Assembly: GCA_003254925.1 (NCBI GenBank)
Contig: QANZ01017153.1
Coordinates: 87,810 to 151,809 of the forward strand
Source of the DNA: Chamaecrista fasciculata
Taxonomy: Eukaryota; Streptophyta; Magnoliopsida; Fabales; Fabaceae
Direction: 5' to 3'
Length of the DNA stretch: 64,000 bases
Shown piece after piece: positions 23,562 to 34,928 of the stretch (its first letter is position 1; every line of letters starts with the position of its first letter). The position numbers and the translations under genes are program-made. A model generated the notes under the pieces. It did not search any database. It was not told where the DNA came from and was given only the letters and a program-made list of their open reading frames with translations.

Positions 23562-24911
23562 ATGGCTTCCACAGACAAACCTGCAAGTGTAAGCCAGGTT
23601 GAATATAGTTCTCCTCCGCCCACCAAAGATTACTTTATAGTTGATGTTATCCTCAGATTTCTCTTGTTTGCTTCATCTTTGGTGGTTGTGGTGGTCGTAG
23701 CCACTAGCAAGCAAACAAAGTTAGTGCCTGTTCAAGGAATAGGCTTTCTCTCACGAACAGCTAACTTCAAGGACTCACCAGCCTTGATGTAAGCTAACAA
23801 ATACTTGGTTTCTTTGCAAATTTTCTTAGTTATATGCAATATGAATGACAGTATGATTTTCAAGTGTCTGATTGAGTGTTTTTTTTCCCCTTATAGTATA
23901 GGGGTTTGTTTCTTATTCTTTATTGTTTTCTGATTATATGTAATTATGGATTTGTTTGCAAGTTTCAAAAGTAAAAGTTAAGGCACAAAGGAAGTGGAAA
24001 TTCTCATAAAATTTCTACTTAATATGCTGATATACTACAGTGTGTCCTTGAAAACAGAATAACAGAAAATAAAAACATGTTCTTTAAAACTTGCTAGTTT
24101 TTAGAGTCTACTTGCAAAATTTGACATATAATATAATGGCCATGCAGATATTTTGTGGCTGCATTCTCGGTTTCAGGCCTGTATAGCATCATCACAACTC
24201 TTGCATCATTCTCTGTCATCAAGAAGCCAGACCTCAAATTGAAGTTCCTCCTCCAGTTTCTAGTCTGGGATGCGGTAATTAATCCTTAATAGGCTTTCCT
24301 TTCATTTTTACCTTAGTCAGCAACCATAAAGGAATAAACTAACATTCTAGTCCTTAGATTATAAGCGCGCTGTCATTTTAGTCTAATTTTTTGAAATGTT
24401 CGATTTAATCTCTAGAAATTTATAACTCGTTACAAGTTAGTCCCTTCATGAAAATCCTGACAGACAGACAGACATCAGTAGCAGTGTAAAATTCAATTTC
24501 TATAAGGACTAAATTGTAACGAGTCATAAGTTTTTGAGGACTAAATTAAATATTTCAAAATGTTCAAGGACTACGAAAACAACTCTCACAAAATCTAAGA
24601 ACTAAATTAATATTTTACTCAACCATGAAGTATCCTGTATAAGTGTATTTTAAAGACTAATGACAATTTTGGTTGACCCTGTGCAGGTGATATTGGGTAT
24701 AATAGCATCAGCAACAGGCACAGCAGGAGGAGTAGCATATGTGGGTTTAAAGGGAAACGATCATGTGAATTGGGGTAAGATTTGCAATGCCTACGACAAG
24801 TTCTGCAAACACCTTGGTGGTTCCCTTGCAGTTGCTTTGTTTGGCAGCGTTGTCACTGTCTTACTCATCTGGCTTTCTGCTTTCAGCCTTCATTCAAGAG
24901 TCCCCAAGTAG
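23562..24911 (+). CDS. CASP-like protein, CASPL1D type (three exons)
   Basis: Membrane protein of the CASP-like family. Coding exons 23562-23788, 24148-24274 and 24687-24911 join in frame (donors gtaagc and gtaatt; acceptors gcag) to give 192 residues. The protein starts MASTDKPAS, has a first helix at [21 protein letters not shown], then [19 protein letters not shown], a Lys-rich loop, [20 protein letters not shown] and the family motif [20 protein letters not shown], and ends with a final helix and RVPK. From memory this matches Arabidopsis CASPL1D1 well. Intron 2 carries a MITE (24332-24620). It lies about 12 kb from a CASPL1E gene on the opposite strand. Confidence 0.92.
24332..24620. repeat. 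MITE family C, copy 1, in CASPL1D intron 2
   Basis: Inverted ends GAATAAACTAACATTCTAGTC and, inverted, GAGTAAAATATTAATTTAG, with 'ggactaaattgtaacgagtcataa' type arms. Further copies are at 25158-25382 and 39504-39782. Confidence 0.6.
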
Positions 24912-25157
24912 ACTCTTAATTCATCATTCATCATTCTGTTAGTAAATGTGTGTCTAATAATTAAGCATTTTCATGTGTCAAGGACTGTTAGTTGTGTTTG
25001 TGAATACTGTTTCAGAGGTGTTCATTGTCTGTATATGGTGATTCTGCTCCAGAGACTTCTTGGGTGTATTTAACATTGAATGTGTGTTGTAATTGATTTG
25101 TAATTTATTCTGTACCATCAAGAAAGATGATAGTAAAAATAACTTCAATTTAAATTA

Positions 25158-25382
25158 GAGTAAACTGTCAATTTAGCCCTTGAATTATAGGGGCACTGTA
25201 ATTTAAATATTTGAATTTTTGTGTTTGATTTAATTTTCAAACATTTTAATGAGTTGTACATCATAAAGATGTTTCATAGAAGGACTAACTTGTAACGAGA
25301 GTCATGAGTTTCAGACATTTTAAGAATCAGGAATTAAAATAACAATTTAATATAATCTAGAGATTAAAATGTCAATTTACTT
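25158..25382. repeat. MITE family C, copy 2
   Basis: Shares GAGTAAACTGTCAATTTAG-like ends and the 'ggactaacttgtaacgagagtcatgag' type centre with the copy in CASPL1D intron 2. Located between CASPL1D and DVR. Confidence 0.55.
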
Positions 25383-25837
25383 GTTTAAATTAACATGGAA
25401 AATTCAGTTGCTTGCCTGCACCAACATGGCACCTAATGATCAGTTTGGTAAACTCAAAGTGAAGAAAGATAAGAGTTAAAACATGACATGAAAGAAAATT
25501 TTCTAAATTATAAAAATCCGGATACATAAACAACAGGGCAAATTCGATTTCGTTGCAGCTGACTCACATGAATTACATCAATTTAAGGGGCTCATCCAAA
25601 TCTGTTACCAGAGCAAAAGCAGAACCTGGTTTCAGGACATCAAACACTGCTTGGAGTGGCTATGTATAGATTGAAATTGAAGAGTCAATAAGTACCTTCA
25701 CCGTTGCTTGAAACTCATAAAAATTACAGCAACTATTGGTTGAATACATACATAGATACATGTAAGTTGTAAACAGATACAAAATTGGTTGCTTCATTGG
25801 ATATGTAGAACGCATCATTTCTTTAACCAAAATCATT

Positions 25838-27085
25838 TCAAAATATTGTTTGCTCACCTAACTCCTGACCAGCCATCCCTTCCCTAAGTACCCTTGCAAA
25901 GAATTCTTCCAATGTATCTTTGCCATAGCTAGGTGTCTGCTCAGCACTATATTCTCCAGTCTCTGGATCCAAAACCAACATACTCTCAGCTGCATAGTAC
26001 CTTCCTATTTTCCCAAACTCAGCAGCATCTTCCATTGAAGGAAAGATCTTAACCAGAAAATCAAGAACCCCAATGGCAAAATCCATTATCCCTATTGGAA
26101 CCTTCAAGAATTTTGGTTCCTTACCCACAAGTTTAAACAACATCTCCCCTTGTTCCAATGGTGTCAATGCCCTTCCTGGCCCTCCTATGGGCAAAATCTT
26201 GTTGATTTTGTCCTTACTGAGCACACAATCCGCAATGAAAGAAGCCAAATCAGCCTCACTTATTGGTTTACAAGCACACAATTTTCCATCCCCAAACATC
26301 ACATATGGCTTCCCTTCTTTCACCAACTCAACCTGACCACCCAAGCTTTTGAAGAATGCCGTTGGCCTCACTATGCTATAAGTGAATCCATCATCATTCC
26401 CTTCAGCTTCCTCCACCAGTTCAGCCTCAAATTTCAGCTTAGCTCGCTGGAATTCAAGAAGGGGTTTCTGCACACAGATTGCTGAAAGCAATACAAAATG
26501 GGATGCCCCAAATTTCTTACCCGCTAGGAGGCTATTCTTTGTTGCTTCATAATCAATCTTCCATGAATCCTTTACACCACCACTTCTACTAGCAAGGCAT
26601 GACACTACAACATCAATGGAAATCCCTAAATTGTCCAGAGATTTCTCCAAAATATCCAAATTGGTCACATCTGAGAAGCACACGCTTGCTCCTTTCAACT
26701 GAGACAATGTCTCTTCCTTGTCACTTCTACCCCTAATTCCACTTTTCTCTCTAGCAATTGCTATAATATTAAAGCCTCTGCTAACTAACTCTTTAACCAC
26801 AAATTTCCCAATATACCCAGTTGAACCCACTACCAAGACGTTAACGTCTTTTGGGTTTTTGTTTCTGAATGTAGATGTGGCAGTTTCAACGGATTCGGAT
26901 GGAGTTAAAGATGCAAATAGTTTCAGTTTTTCTCTGCTAAATTTAAGGGGTTCGTAAGAACGTGAGCTTACCCGGAATAGCTTGATGAACTGAGAAGACT
27001 CGGAAGAGAAGCTTATCGAAAGCCTTTGATGCTTCGGGGAGCGAAGTGTGAGTAAATTGGAAGAGAAACACAAGGACAGAGACAT
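25838..27085 (-). CDS. DVR: Divinyl chlorophyllide a 8-vinyl-reductase, chloroplastic
   Basis: Reduces the 8-vinyl group of divinyl chlorophyllide a with NADPH to give monovinyl chlorophyllide, a late step of chlorophyll synthesis in plastids. The gene is a single exon of 415 codons, the usual length for the plant enzyme. The first about 60-70 residues are Ser/Arg-rich with few acidic residues, like a chloroplast transit peptide. A Rossmann nucleotide-binding motif GSTGYIG is at residues 87-93. Further family segments are [60 protein letters not shown] and the C-terminal [19 protein letters not shown]. No frameshift. From memory it corresponds to At5g18660, whose neighbour At5g18670 (BAM9) is also found in this window. 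Confidence 0.95.
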   Translation of the reverse strand: MSLSLCFSSNLLTLRSPKHQRLSISFSSESSQFIKLFRVSSRSYEPLKFSREKLKLFASLTPSESVETATSTFRNKNPKDVNVLVVGSTGYIGKFVVKELVSRGFNIIAIAREKSGIRGRSDKEETLSQLKGASVCFSDVTNLDILEKSLDNLGISIDVVVSCLASRSGGVKDSWKIDYEATKNSLLAGKKFGASHFVLLSAICVQKPLLEFQRAKLKFEAELVEEAEGNDDGFTYSIVRPTAFFKSLGGQVELVKEGKPYVMFGDGKLCACKPISEADLASFIADCVLSKDKINKILPIGGPGRALTPLEQGEMLFKLVGKEPKFLKVPIGIMDFAIGVLDFLVKIFPSMEDAAEFGKIGRYYAAESMLVLDPETGEYSAEQTPSYGKDTLEEFFARVLREGMAGQELGEQTIF

Positions 27086-27089
27086 TTTC

Positions 27090-28020
27090 CAGTGTAAAAT
27101 GCAATCAATATGCAGAAGGAAGGAGAAAGGGTGTTAGTTTGGATGAAACTTGAAAGTGTTCTCAGACTAAGAGTGAGAAAAGGCAAAAATAGAACAAAAA
27201 TGAAACCAATGGAAATCTTTATTTGAGGTGGGTAATGAATGAGGAACACAGGTTTTCCTTGTTCGTTGAAGAACTCGTTAGAGAGAGGGAGAGAGAATAG
27301 AATCCAAATGGATGGTGGATATGAACGCTCATGATTATGATGAGATGATGTATTCCATTGGATGGAACTTTGTAAAATATCTGAATAGTCCTCAAGGTTT
27401 CCTCAAGTTTGTGGTGATCGTTTGAGGTGCATATGTTATTTACTTATTTGCGTTCGTCATGTGTGTGTTCGAAATTTCGAATTCACTGCACTAAAAATCT
27501 GGAATTTGATTCATTTCAGCATTTATGTATATAAATAAAAATAAATAATTAACTAATAAATATATAACTAGCCAAGGTTGTATATTATTTTATAAAATTT
27601 ACACAAATTTACATTATAATTATAATGATTCATGTTTTTTTTGGGTGCCGCTTTATCTAATAAACCAGTTGAACAAAATCATAACTTTGAACTTAATTTA
27701 AGTTTACAAATATTAAGTCACCTAGACTAATCAACTCCACTAAAGCATACTTGAAGTAAATAATAAATTGCCAAAAAACTGATCAATTACTTCAAAGTTA
27801 AATATAGCATGCTTTAAAGGAAAATTATGGCAGATTGTTTTAATTACCCCGAAAAAGATTAAGGCAATTGGATCTGCCATTTGAAAATAAAAAAGAAGAG
27901 TGATAGGTACAATGATAAATGAACTAAAAATAGAAAAAGGCAAATTAACTGAACTAATACGCTGCCATCTCAATGAGTAAATAGGGATCGACTTTCACTA
28001 GTAAAAACAGTTTTGTGGAA
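27090..28020. other. DVR upstream / U2 upstream intergenic
   Basis: The part next to DVR has a CT/GA-rich leader-like segment (27270-27300). The rest is AT-rich with no recognised feature. Confidence 0.4.
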
Positions 28021-28072
28021 GTCCCACATCGGGGAATATAGAAGTGCTGAGAGTTTAGATTGCATATAAAAA
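28021..28072 (+). promoter_or_regulatory. Plant snRNA promoter: USE and TATA
   Basis: GTCCCACATCG (28021-28031) exactly matches the plant upstream sequence element (RTCCCACATCG). A TATA box (TATAAAAA, 28065-28072) starts 33 bp after the USE ends and 32 bp before the U2 start. That USE-TATA spacing is the Pol II type; Pol III snRNA genes such as U6 have about 10 bp less. Confidence 0.92.
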
Positions 28073-28096
28073 GCAAGGCCAGCCTCAATATTAAGC

Positions 28097-28292
28097 ATAC
28101 CTTTCTCGGCCTTTTGGCTAAGATCAAGTGTAGTATCTGTTCTTATCAGTTTAATATCTGATACGTGGACCATTGGTTCACATGATATTAAATTAATTTT
28201 TTAAGGGGGAGGGCACATCACAGTAGCTTGCTGCTGGTGCTCTCACGTGTCGCCTAAGCGTTGCACTACTGCTTGGGCCTGGCGCACCCCAC
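28097..28292 (+). ncRNA. U2: U2 spliceosomal snRNA
   Basis: Starts ATACCTTTCTCGGCCTTTTG, the invariant U2 5' end. It includes the branch-point recognition sequence GTAGTA (28130-28135), the stem IIa region with TTATCAGTTTAATATCTGATA-type pairing, an Sm-like site AATTTTTTA (28195-28203), and the GC-rich 3' stem-loops ending GCGCACCCCACC. Length is about 196 nt, normal for plants. Both USE/TATA upstream and a 3' box downstream are present, so it looks like a functional copy and not a pseudogene. U2 pairs with the intron branch site in the major spliceosome. Confidence 0.95.
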
Positions 28293-28299
28293 CAAAACT

Positions 28300-28306
28300 A
28301 GTCCAA
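28300..28306 (+). terminator. snRNA 3' box
   Basis: AGTCCAA, preceded by a CA a few bases upstream, matches the plant snRNA 3'-end formation signal CA(N)3-10AGTNNAA just past the mature end. Confidence 0.75.
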
Positions 28307-28309
28307 TTA

Positions 28310-28783
28310 TTCAGTGTTCAGGTTCGGCCCACTTGAACTTTAATATAACTCCATTTTCTATCTAATTTATCAATGATGGAAAACAAATTTGTTGTACATC
28401 ATTTTCTATCTAATTCATTATCTGTGAAATTCTAAGTAGTAGTATATGAAGTAGGAGTTAACTGGAAACTTCGATCCTTAATTAAATAATTAAGGAAAGA
28501 TTTTGCTACTGCGTTTAAATTCTTCCTTTTTACTTTTTGGGAAGAAAAGTTAAAATTTCTGTGGGAAAGCATAAAACGCAGATTGTTAAATTACCCACTC
28601 ATGGCCCAAGAAGTCGATCATTGAAGGATGATAATAATCTGTATACAGTACTAATATGGATAATATGGAGAAAATGACCAAAGAATAAACGCTTTGTATA
28701 TACGTATAAGCCATACAACTATGGCAAGCAATGATTAGAGTTAAAAGACCTGAGTTCAACAAAAAGATACACCCATAAAATAA
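28310..28783. other. Intergenic between U2 and the Rossmann-fold gene
   Basis: AT-rich; includes the presumed 3' UTR of the minus-strand gene. Nothing else seen. Confidence 0.4.
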
Positions 28784-31637
28784 TCATATGGTCTCAAGAA
28801 AATGAGCAAAGCTGGTGAACTTCGGCTCCCAGCCTACTTCTTGGCGTGTTTTGGAGTTGTTCAATCTCTTACCGAGAGGACCATCAATTGCTACAGAAAC
28901 AGATGCAAACAAGTCAGGTTTGAAGAATTCTAAGTAACGTGATGCTAACAAATACAGGAAGAATGATTCATTGCAGAAGAAAGCAATTATTGGTTCTCTC
29001 ACTCTGAAATATGGAACTGGATCCTTTCCTACTACATAACAAAGACAGAGGAAAACAAAAACTGCACTTACCTGTAAATTTCTCAAACTTTTTTTCAAAT
29101 TTCCCACTTTGATTGACCATATCCATCACTTCTTGCCTGCATATACAAATGTAGTTGGGGTGGCAGGGTTACTTATAAGAACAAAATATACAGCCTGATA
29201 CAGTGGTAAAGAGAAATTGTATTTAAACTAATAACAATGGATAGTAGTTTATATGCCAAATCACCATTGTTGCCAACTAAAGATAAAGTAAGCAACCTGG
29301 ACAAAGGATGATTATCGCAGCCCAAGAAAATCTGTTCCCGGAATTTCTTCTTTAAGATTGCAATTGAGAGGGAAGCTGCATCCTGGTTAGAAAGTGTGTC
29401 GCAGAATTAGCACACCTCATCAGAATAACCATTAACAAATGAGAGTGAAAGTAGATCAGACAGCCCAATGTGGTAGTGAAACTATGGGACGCAAAGAATG
29501 ACTCATAATAAAGAGAAAAAACATGAAACACGTTAGCAAGTAGCAACTATGAAGTGAAACTGAAAATGAATAATTGCAAGAAACCTCATGATAAAGCCAC
29601 AAAATTATACACTTCAATGTTGAGATATTTGTTACATAAATATAATAATTTTTAAAATATTTGGACAAATGACCACTACCATATGGACCATAGTTTAAAA
29701 GACAAAAGTCAATAACTAGAGATGCATTGACATTCTGACCTCATAATGGATAAAATTCAGGATGTGATCAGGATGAGAGTCAACAATCCCCTTTTCTAAC
29801 CAATAAGCATGTGCTCCTTTACCCTCTTTGTTTAAAATGTCAAGGTTGGTCAAATATGTGAACATAATATCAATAAACACCCAGATCAAAGAATTCAGGT
29901 GATGCTTATAAATTTATGATGAAAAGGATATATAAAGTGCTGATAGTCTTAGAACACAACCACCGAACTCCAGCACCACATTCTCGGCTTTTAGAAGGAC
30001 ATCAGTCCTGGGGCTCCTACCAATTGGCACAACTGGACTATCCTGGAAAGCAGTATATCCAATCCGGTGATTAAACAAACTGTCACATATCCATGCCCAA
30101 AAATAAGGAAATAAGAACCTGCAATGTTAATAGATCTGAAATGGGAAGACAAAAAGTGATATGTGCAATAGTAAAAAATCAAGCAATTAAAAAAAATAGC
30201 AAATATTGTTTGGACTTTGGAGAAACAAGTCCACATCTTGATGTGTATTTTTCACGTAAAACCTACCTCATAGCATGCTCCATTGTCATTACAAGCATAG
30301 GGGGCAGAACTTGATGTAAACAGCAAAGAACCTTCACCATTCCAGCTTAATGCAGCAAGCCTGAATGGTTGAAAATCCAAAAACAACAAGCACAATATTC
30401 AACTAATTCAATTTTCCTTTTTTCAACTAAATCTCAATTATTCTCCAACAGCTAAGTATTGAAACTAATTTAAGGAAGTAGCTTTGAAACTTGCAGGTTA
30501 GTTTGGTCAACAAGTCTGATATCACTACAAGGAGACAATGCAATTGATCTAGAGAACATCCAAATTATAGGTTTAATATTATATTTGGGCCCTAATCAAA
30601 ACTCTGAAGAAAACTAAGATATAAACAAATGGACAGCAAGTCAACGCCATTCCTGACAATGGATAGTTTCCATGACAAAATTTACCACGATTTTCCTACT
30701 TGTGGGTTTTATTTAACAACACAGTTTGCTCCCTAGATAGAGCCTTCCAGACATGCAAACTGTTAAACATAAGTTTAGAGGATCAAGCCTAGAACAAATG
30801 GCACCTGCAAAATATCCCGGTGCAAATTTATTATAGTTCTGGGAATTTAGAATCATAAAAAATGAGATGCAAAAACTCAATCAGACCAGTTATGAGGCTT
30901 TTGCACATAGTAGGCAATGAGGAAACATTTACAAGCATGCCACTAAAAGCAATTCCTCTCACTAATAATCAAGGGATAAAAACTCTGATGCTCACCTGAG
31001 ATCACCAGGGTAGTCTGAGGACTGATAAGGTGGAGCACAGAAAATGACATAAGGGAATTTGCGTGTGGCTTCCGTCCACTTCAAAGATGGATTAATACCT
31101 ATTTTAATCAACTCGTCGTGATGATCAGTGGTCACTGTTTGTCCATAGACTTGACAACCCGGATATTCCTGCTTAATATAAAACATATGTTTACAGAGAA
31201 ACACACCGATACATACACAAACACATACCTAACTACTTTAAATGAAAAAATTCCCATAATATCGCAATTCTAACTCCTCTTCTGTATCATCAACCATAAA
31301 ATTAACCAGCGACATAACGAAATCTCTTCGAGTAGTACAGTACTTTATATACCTCTCGCCATTTTTGAGCTACCATGCGACCGAGAACACCAGGACCTAC
31401 AATTAGAAGATCATGTTGTCCAATAGCGCGAGAAGAGGAAGGGCCCAAATCTTCAGCGGGTGCTCCTTCTGAAACCTGCAAATGAGCGGCCATGGAGGAA
31501 GAAGATGAAGACGAAGAGGTTGAATTGAAGCGAAGGGCGAAATTGGAAGCGAGGGAGTGAGAAAGAGACGATTTCTTGGGAGCGAGGAGGTTTGGGATAT
31601 GAATGGCAGTGAAATGGAGAATATTGGTTACCATCAT
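28784..31637 (-). CDS. NAD(P)-binding Rossmann-fold protein, probably organellar (eight exons)
   Basis: Exons (minus order): 31353-31637, 30996-31168, 30267-30360, 29932-30042, 29740-29829, 29297-29382, 29072-29136, 28784-28890, giving 336 residues in one frame. The N-terminus is Ser-rich and hydroxylated, likely a transit peptide; the start ATG at 31637 is the first in frame. The nucleotide-binding motif GPGVLG is at residues 81-86, followed by GQTVTTDHHDELIKIGI, PYVIFCAPP, LLFTSSSAPY, SPVVPIGRSPRTDVLLKAE, LRLSALYKEGKGAHAYWLEK, HILNFIHYEDAASLSIAILK, IFLGCDNHPLSRQEVMDM and SKTRQEVGWEPKF. This is an extended-SDR-like family (YeeZ-like; from memory similar to At1g19690). Substrate unknown. Intron 4 (29830-29931) appears to be U12-type AT-AC; the others are GT-AG. 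Confidence 0.88.
29830..29931 (-). other. U12-type AT-AC intron
   Basis: On the minus strand the intron begins ATATCCTTTT, the U12 5' splice-site consensus, and ends TTTTAAAC. A branch-site match CCTTGAC (29839-29845) lies about 11 nt before the terminal AC. No usable GT donor occurs near the exon end. Removing exactly this 102-nt segment joins LRLSALY to KEGKGAHAYW, the order expected for the family. Confidence 0.82.
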
Positions 31638-31664
31638 AATAAGGATTTGGGCTTTCTCCAAAAC

Positions 31665-32600
31665 CGAACAAACTAGCTACACTCTTGGAGAGGCCATTTT
31701 CAACTATGAAAATACACCTTTTCACCCTCACAACTTACTTCCAAATTTACACCATTGAAAATACTTGACTAGGATGCAATCTGGATAGAAAATGGAAGGA
31801 GGTCAAACCTAATTTTTTAATATTAAAATTAAAATGAATATTTATTTTCAATTAAAACCATTTTTTTAAAAAAATAAAGTTGTAGTTAAAATGAAATTAG
31901 GTATAATTTATTATATTTTTGGTATAAAATTACTTTTGTACCATTTGGTTATCATGGTTAGTTTTACAGAAGTTTTTTGATTGGTAAAAGATAATATCAA
32001 AGTTGCAATTTTGTTTTTGGTAAATCAACAGACAAAACAAAGAAACTAGAAATGAATGAATGAAACTCCCATAGGCCATAACATAAGCGAGTAGCGAGTG
32101 TTTTAGGCCATATATTCGTGCATGCCTAAATCTTGAGGCATACTCCAATTTGTAAGCCAATCATAACTTTTGATTCCTTCTGCAGGAGGAACAAAGCAAT
32201 CAATCTCCTGAAAAATAGAAAAATATAACCCTCAAGAGCGCCATTGTTCACCACCAAAGAGGAATTACATTCAACAAATTCCTTTTTGTAGCTCAGCTTC
32301 CATATGTAAGTTTGAGTTCAATTATATTGCTCCATCATCAGGTGGTTTCCAGAAGATATGATAAATCCATCTTCTCTGATTTCTTAACTTTTAACTGGTC
32401 CTCCATGGGCCTATCACATGAAGGATAACGTGTCAGTTTTGATCCAAATCACATGAAAGCGATAAAAATAAAGAGTAACTTTTTTCTCTGTAAATTTACT
32501 GGTATTATGATGCTATAAATTATATATTGTTGTTTTTTATTATTATATTATATACTTTAGGTTTATTACTACTGGAAACCTTTTTTGGTTGAGTACCTTA
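31665..32600. other. Intergenic, nothing recognised
   Basis: AT-rich; no gene recognised. Confidence 0.4.
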
Positions 32601-32610
32601 AAAAATAATA

Positions 32611-33040
32611 GGGTAAATTACACTTTGGTACCCTGTGGTTTGACCCTATTTCACTTTGGTACCCTGTGGTTTGAAACTTGACATTTTGGTACCCTGTGGT
32701 ATTCTCCATTAACACTTTGGTACCCTTTGGAGCTATTTTGTAATTTTAACCATAATAAATTTTACAAAAATTACATATTGACCCCAAAAAAATTTTAAAT
32801 TTTTCATTTTAGTCCCTATATAATATGTATCCAGGGACTTATTTGTAATTTTTTGAAAATTTTTTGGGGTCAATATGTAATTTTTGCAAAATTTGTTATG
32901 GTTAAAATTACAAAATAGCTTTAAAGGGTACCAAAGTGTTAATGGAGAATACCACAGAGTACCAAAGTGTCAAGTTTCAAACCACAGGGTACCAAAGTGA
33001 AATAGGGTCAAACCACATGGTACCAAAGTATAATTTACCC
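32611..33040. mobile_element. Mutator-like MITE, copy 2, with 9-bp target duplication
   Basis: Same family as 12128-12496: termini GGGTAAATTACACTTTGG, 'ggtaccctgtggt' repeats and a palindromic centre. It is flanked by a perfect 9-bp duplication AAAATAATA (32602-32610, 33041-33049). This copy keeps the full right arm that copy 1 has lost. Confidence 0.88.
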
Positions 33041-33234
33041 AAAATAATAAGACGTCAAGTTTAAGGGTATTTAAAATTGGGTCAATTTTGACACTTTTCA
33101 TCAGGTTTGGACAGGTTGACTTTCTAAACCGAGTTACACTGAAAAGTTAGCTTTATTGGGTCAAGCGGGTTAACATGAACCAGATGGATTTTTTTAATAT
33201 TAAATTATTTAAATAAATAAAAATTTGTTTGTTA

Positions 33235-33508
33235 CTCCCTCCGTTCCTGAATATCTGCTTTTCTGGAGAACTTTTTTTATTCCAAAATATCTGATGTTTT
33301 ATAACTTCAAGAGAGCATTAATTATTCTTTTACCATTCTATCCCTATTAAATATAGTAGAGTCATAAATGAATAAACATTTTCCTAGTAATTTAATAGGG
33401 ATAGTTTAGTCTTTTTACCTCATTTTTCTCTTCATTTTAGGTGAACTAATCATTTCCTTGGTCCGTGTGTTTTTACCTTAAACATCAGATATATAGGAAC
33501 GGAGGGAG
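33235..33508. mobile_element. Stowaway-like (Tc1/mariner) MITE
   Basis: Termini CTCCCTCCGTTCC and the inverse GGAACGGAGGGAG, flanked by TA on both sides (33233-33234, 33509-33510). Short and non-coding. This matches the widespread plant Stowaway-type ends. Confidence 0.8.
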
Positions 33509-33514
33509 TATAAA

Positions 33515-34775
33515 ATAATAAAAACAAATAATAACATGTATATCTATTTATTTTTGCACTATATATTTTGTAAGAGAGTATAAAGAAAAAAAACTATATA
33601 TAGAGTATCTAATTTTCATAAGATCTTAAATTTTTGCATGTACGTTGCATTGTAGTTAAGAATCAATCATGATTTTCGTAAATAGTCTGACTTTGATTTA
33701 TTGGAAACTGTCCTGATTTTAGCTCTGTTTATTAAATAGTAAATAAACAATTTTAAATACTCCTAGTAGACTAATAAATGATTGGAGCTAAAAGAAAATG
33801 AAACTTGATTGATTTAGTCATAAATAGCTAGTTTAATAATTAAAAAAAGATAATATAAATATTCAAGTGTTTAAATAAAGTTAACTTATATATGATGAGT
33901 CTTCATCATATTAAAAATAGTAAAATTATTTTTTTATATAATTAGAAAGTAGTCTTCTTATCTATTTATTTATACTCTACTTAATTAAAGATTAATCTGT
34001 TTAAGTCAGAAGATCTTATCATATGAGTAAATCTCAAACAAGATTTAAATCTAAAACATTGTCTTTAAGTGTTTGAGTACTTACCACTCAAATCAATTAT
34101 TCTTCTTCAATTAACTAATTGGTTAAAATATAGAAACAATAAGAAATTTCTACAAAAACAAACTTATATATATAGCCTTGATCTGTGTGCTTTCATATTG
34201 TTTCTCAATTTTCTCCACCTATTAATTAAACTAGTTTGATTTTGGTGGAGTTGGCAGGGTAAAAATCATAAAACTAATCAATATTGTCATCGATTTACTA
34301 GAAGATGTGTGTAGCTACCTAGCTAAAGCCAACCAACTTCACCTAACATTCTATTGTGTGAGCTCACTCACACGCATAAGTGCTTATTACATATATACTT
34401 AACTTTTTTATTAGCACTTCTCAAAAAGTTTGATGATTAATTTCTTCACTTTGTCAATCCTATTTTATTAATGGGCTTTGCCTTTTCACTTTCCAGTTTC
34501 TTCAATTAAAACAACACATTATAAAGTTACAACTGATGAAAAAGAGACGGATAGATATTTGAGAAAATTTCGACAAAAAAAAAAAAGATATTGGAGAAAA
34601 TGAGTTGGTGTGGCATTATATATTCATGTTTGGTTTGACTTTGACAGTTAGTTTCCAAAACCACATGATGAACAACCTTTGTTTATTCACTGGCACGTGC
34701 CATCCATGTGTACGTCACCTAATTAACAAACACTTGGGCTTTATTTGGATCATATATAATCACATATACATCTCT
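33515..34775. other. Intergenic upstream of the Pro-rich gene
   Basis: AT-rich, no gene recognised. A TATATATA stretch at about 34779-34787 may serve as the promoter of the gene starting at 34929. Confidence 0.4.
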
Positions 34776-34928
34776 CTCTATATATATCCATCACATTCAC
34801 ACCCTCTTTCACTCTCCACTTCTAACACTTGTATTTCTTTACCACTTCCTCTCTACTTATTAACTTAGCTTCTTCATTTATACATCCTCTATATGTATAT
34901 GTATCATCCTTGACAGAGAAGAACCTAA

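Noticed and set aside
31638-31661. Longer N-terminus for the Rossmann-fold protein (start at 31661)
   Set aside because: That start codon is TTG; the first in-frame ATG is at 31637.
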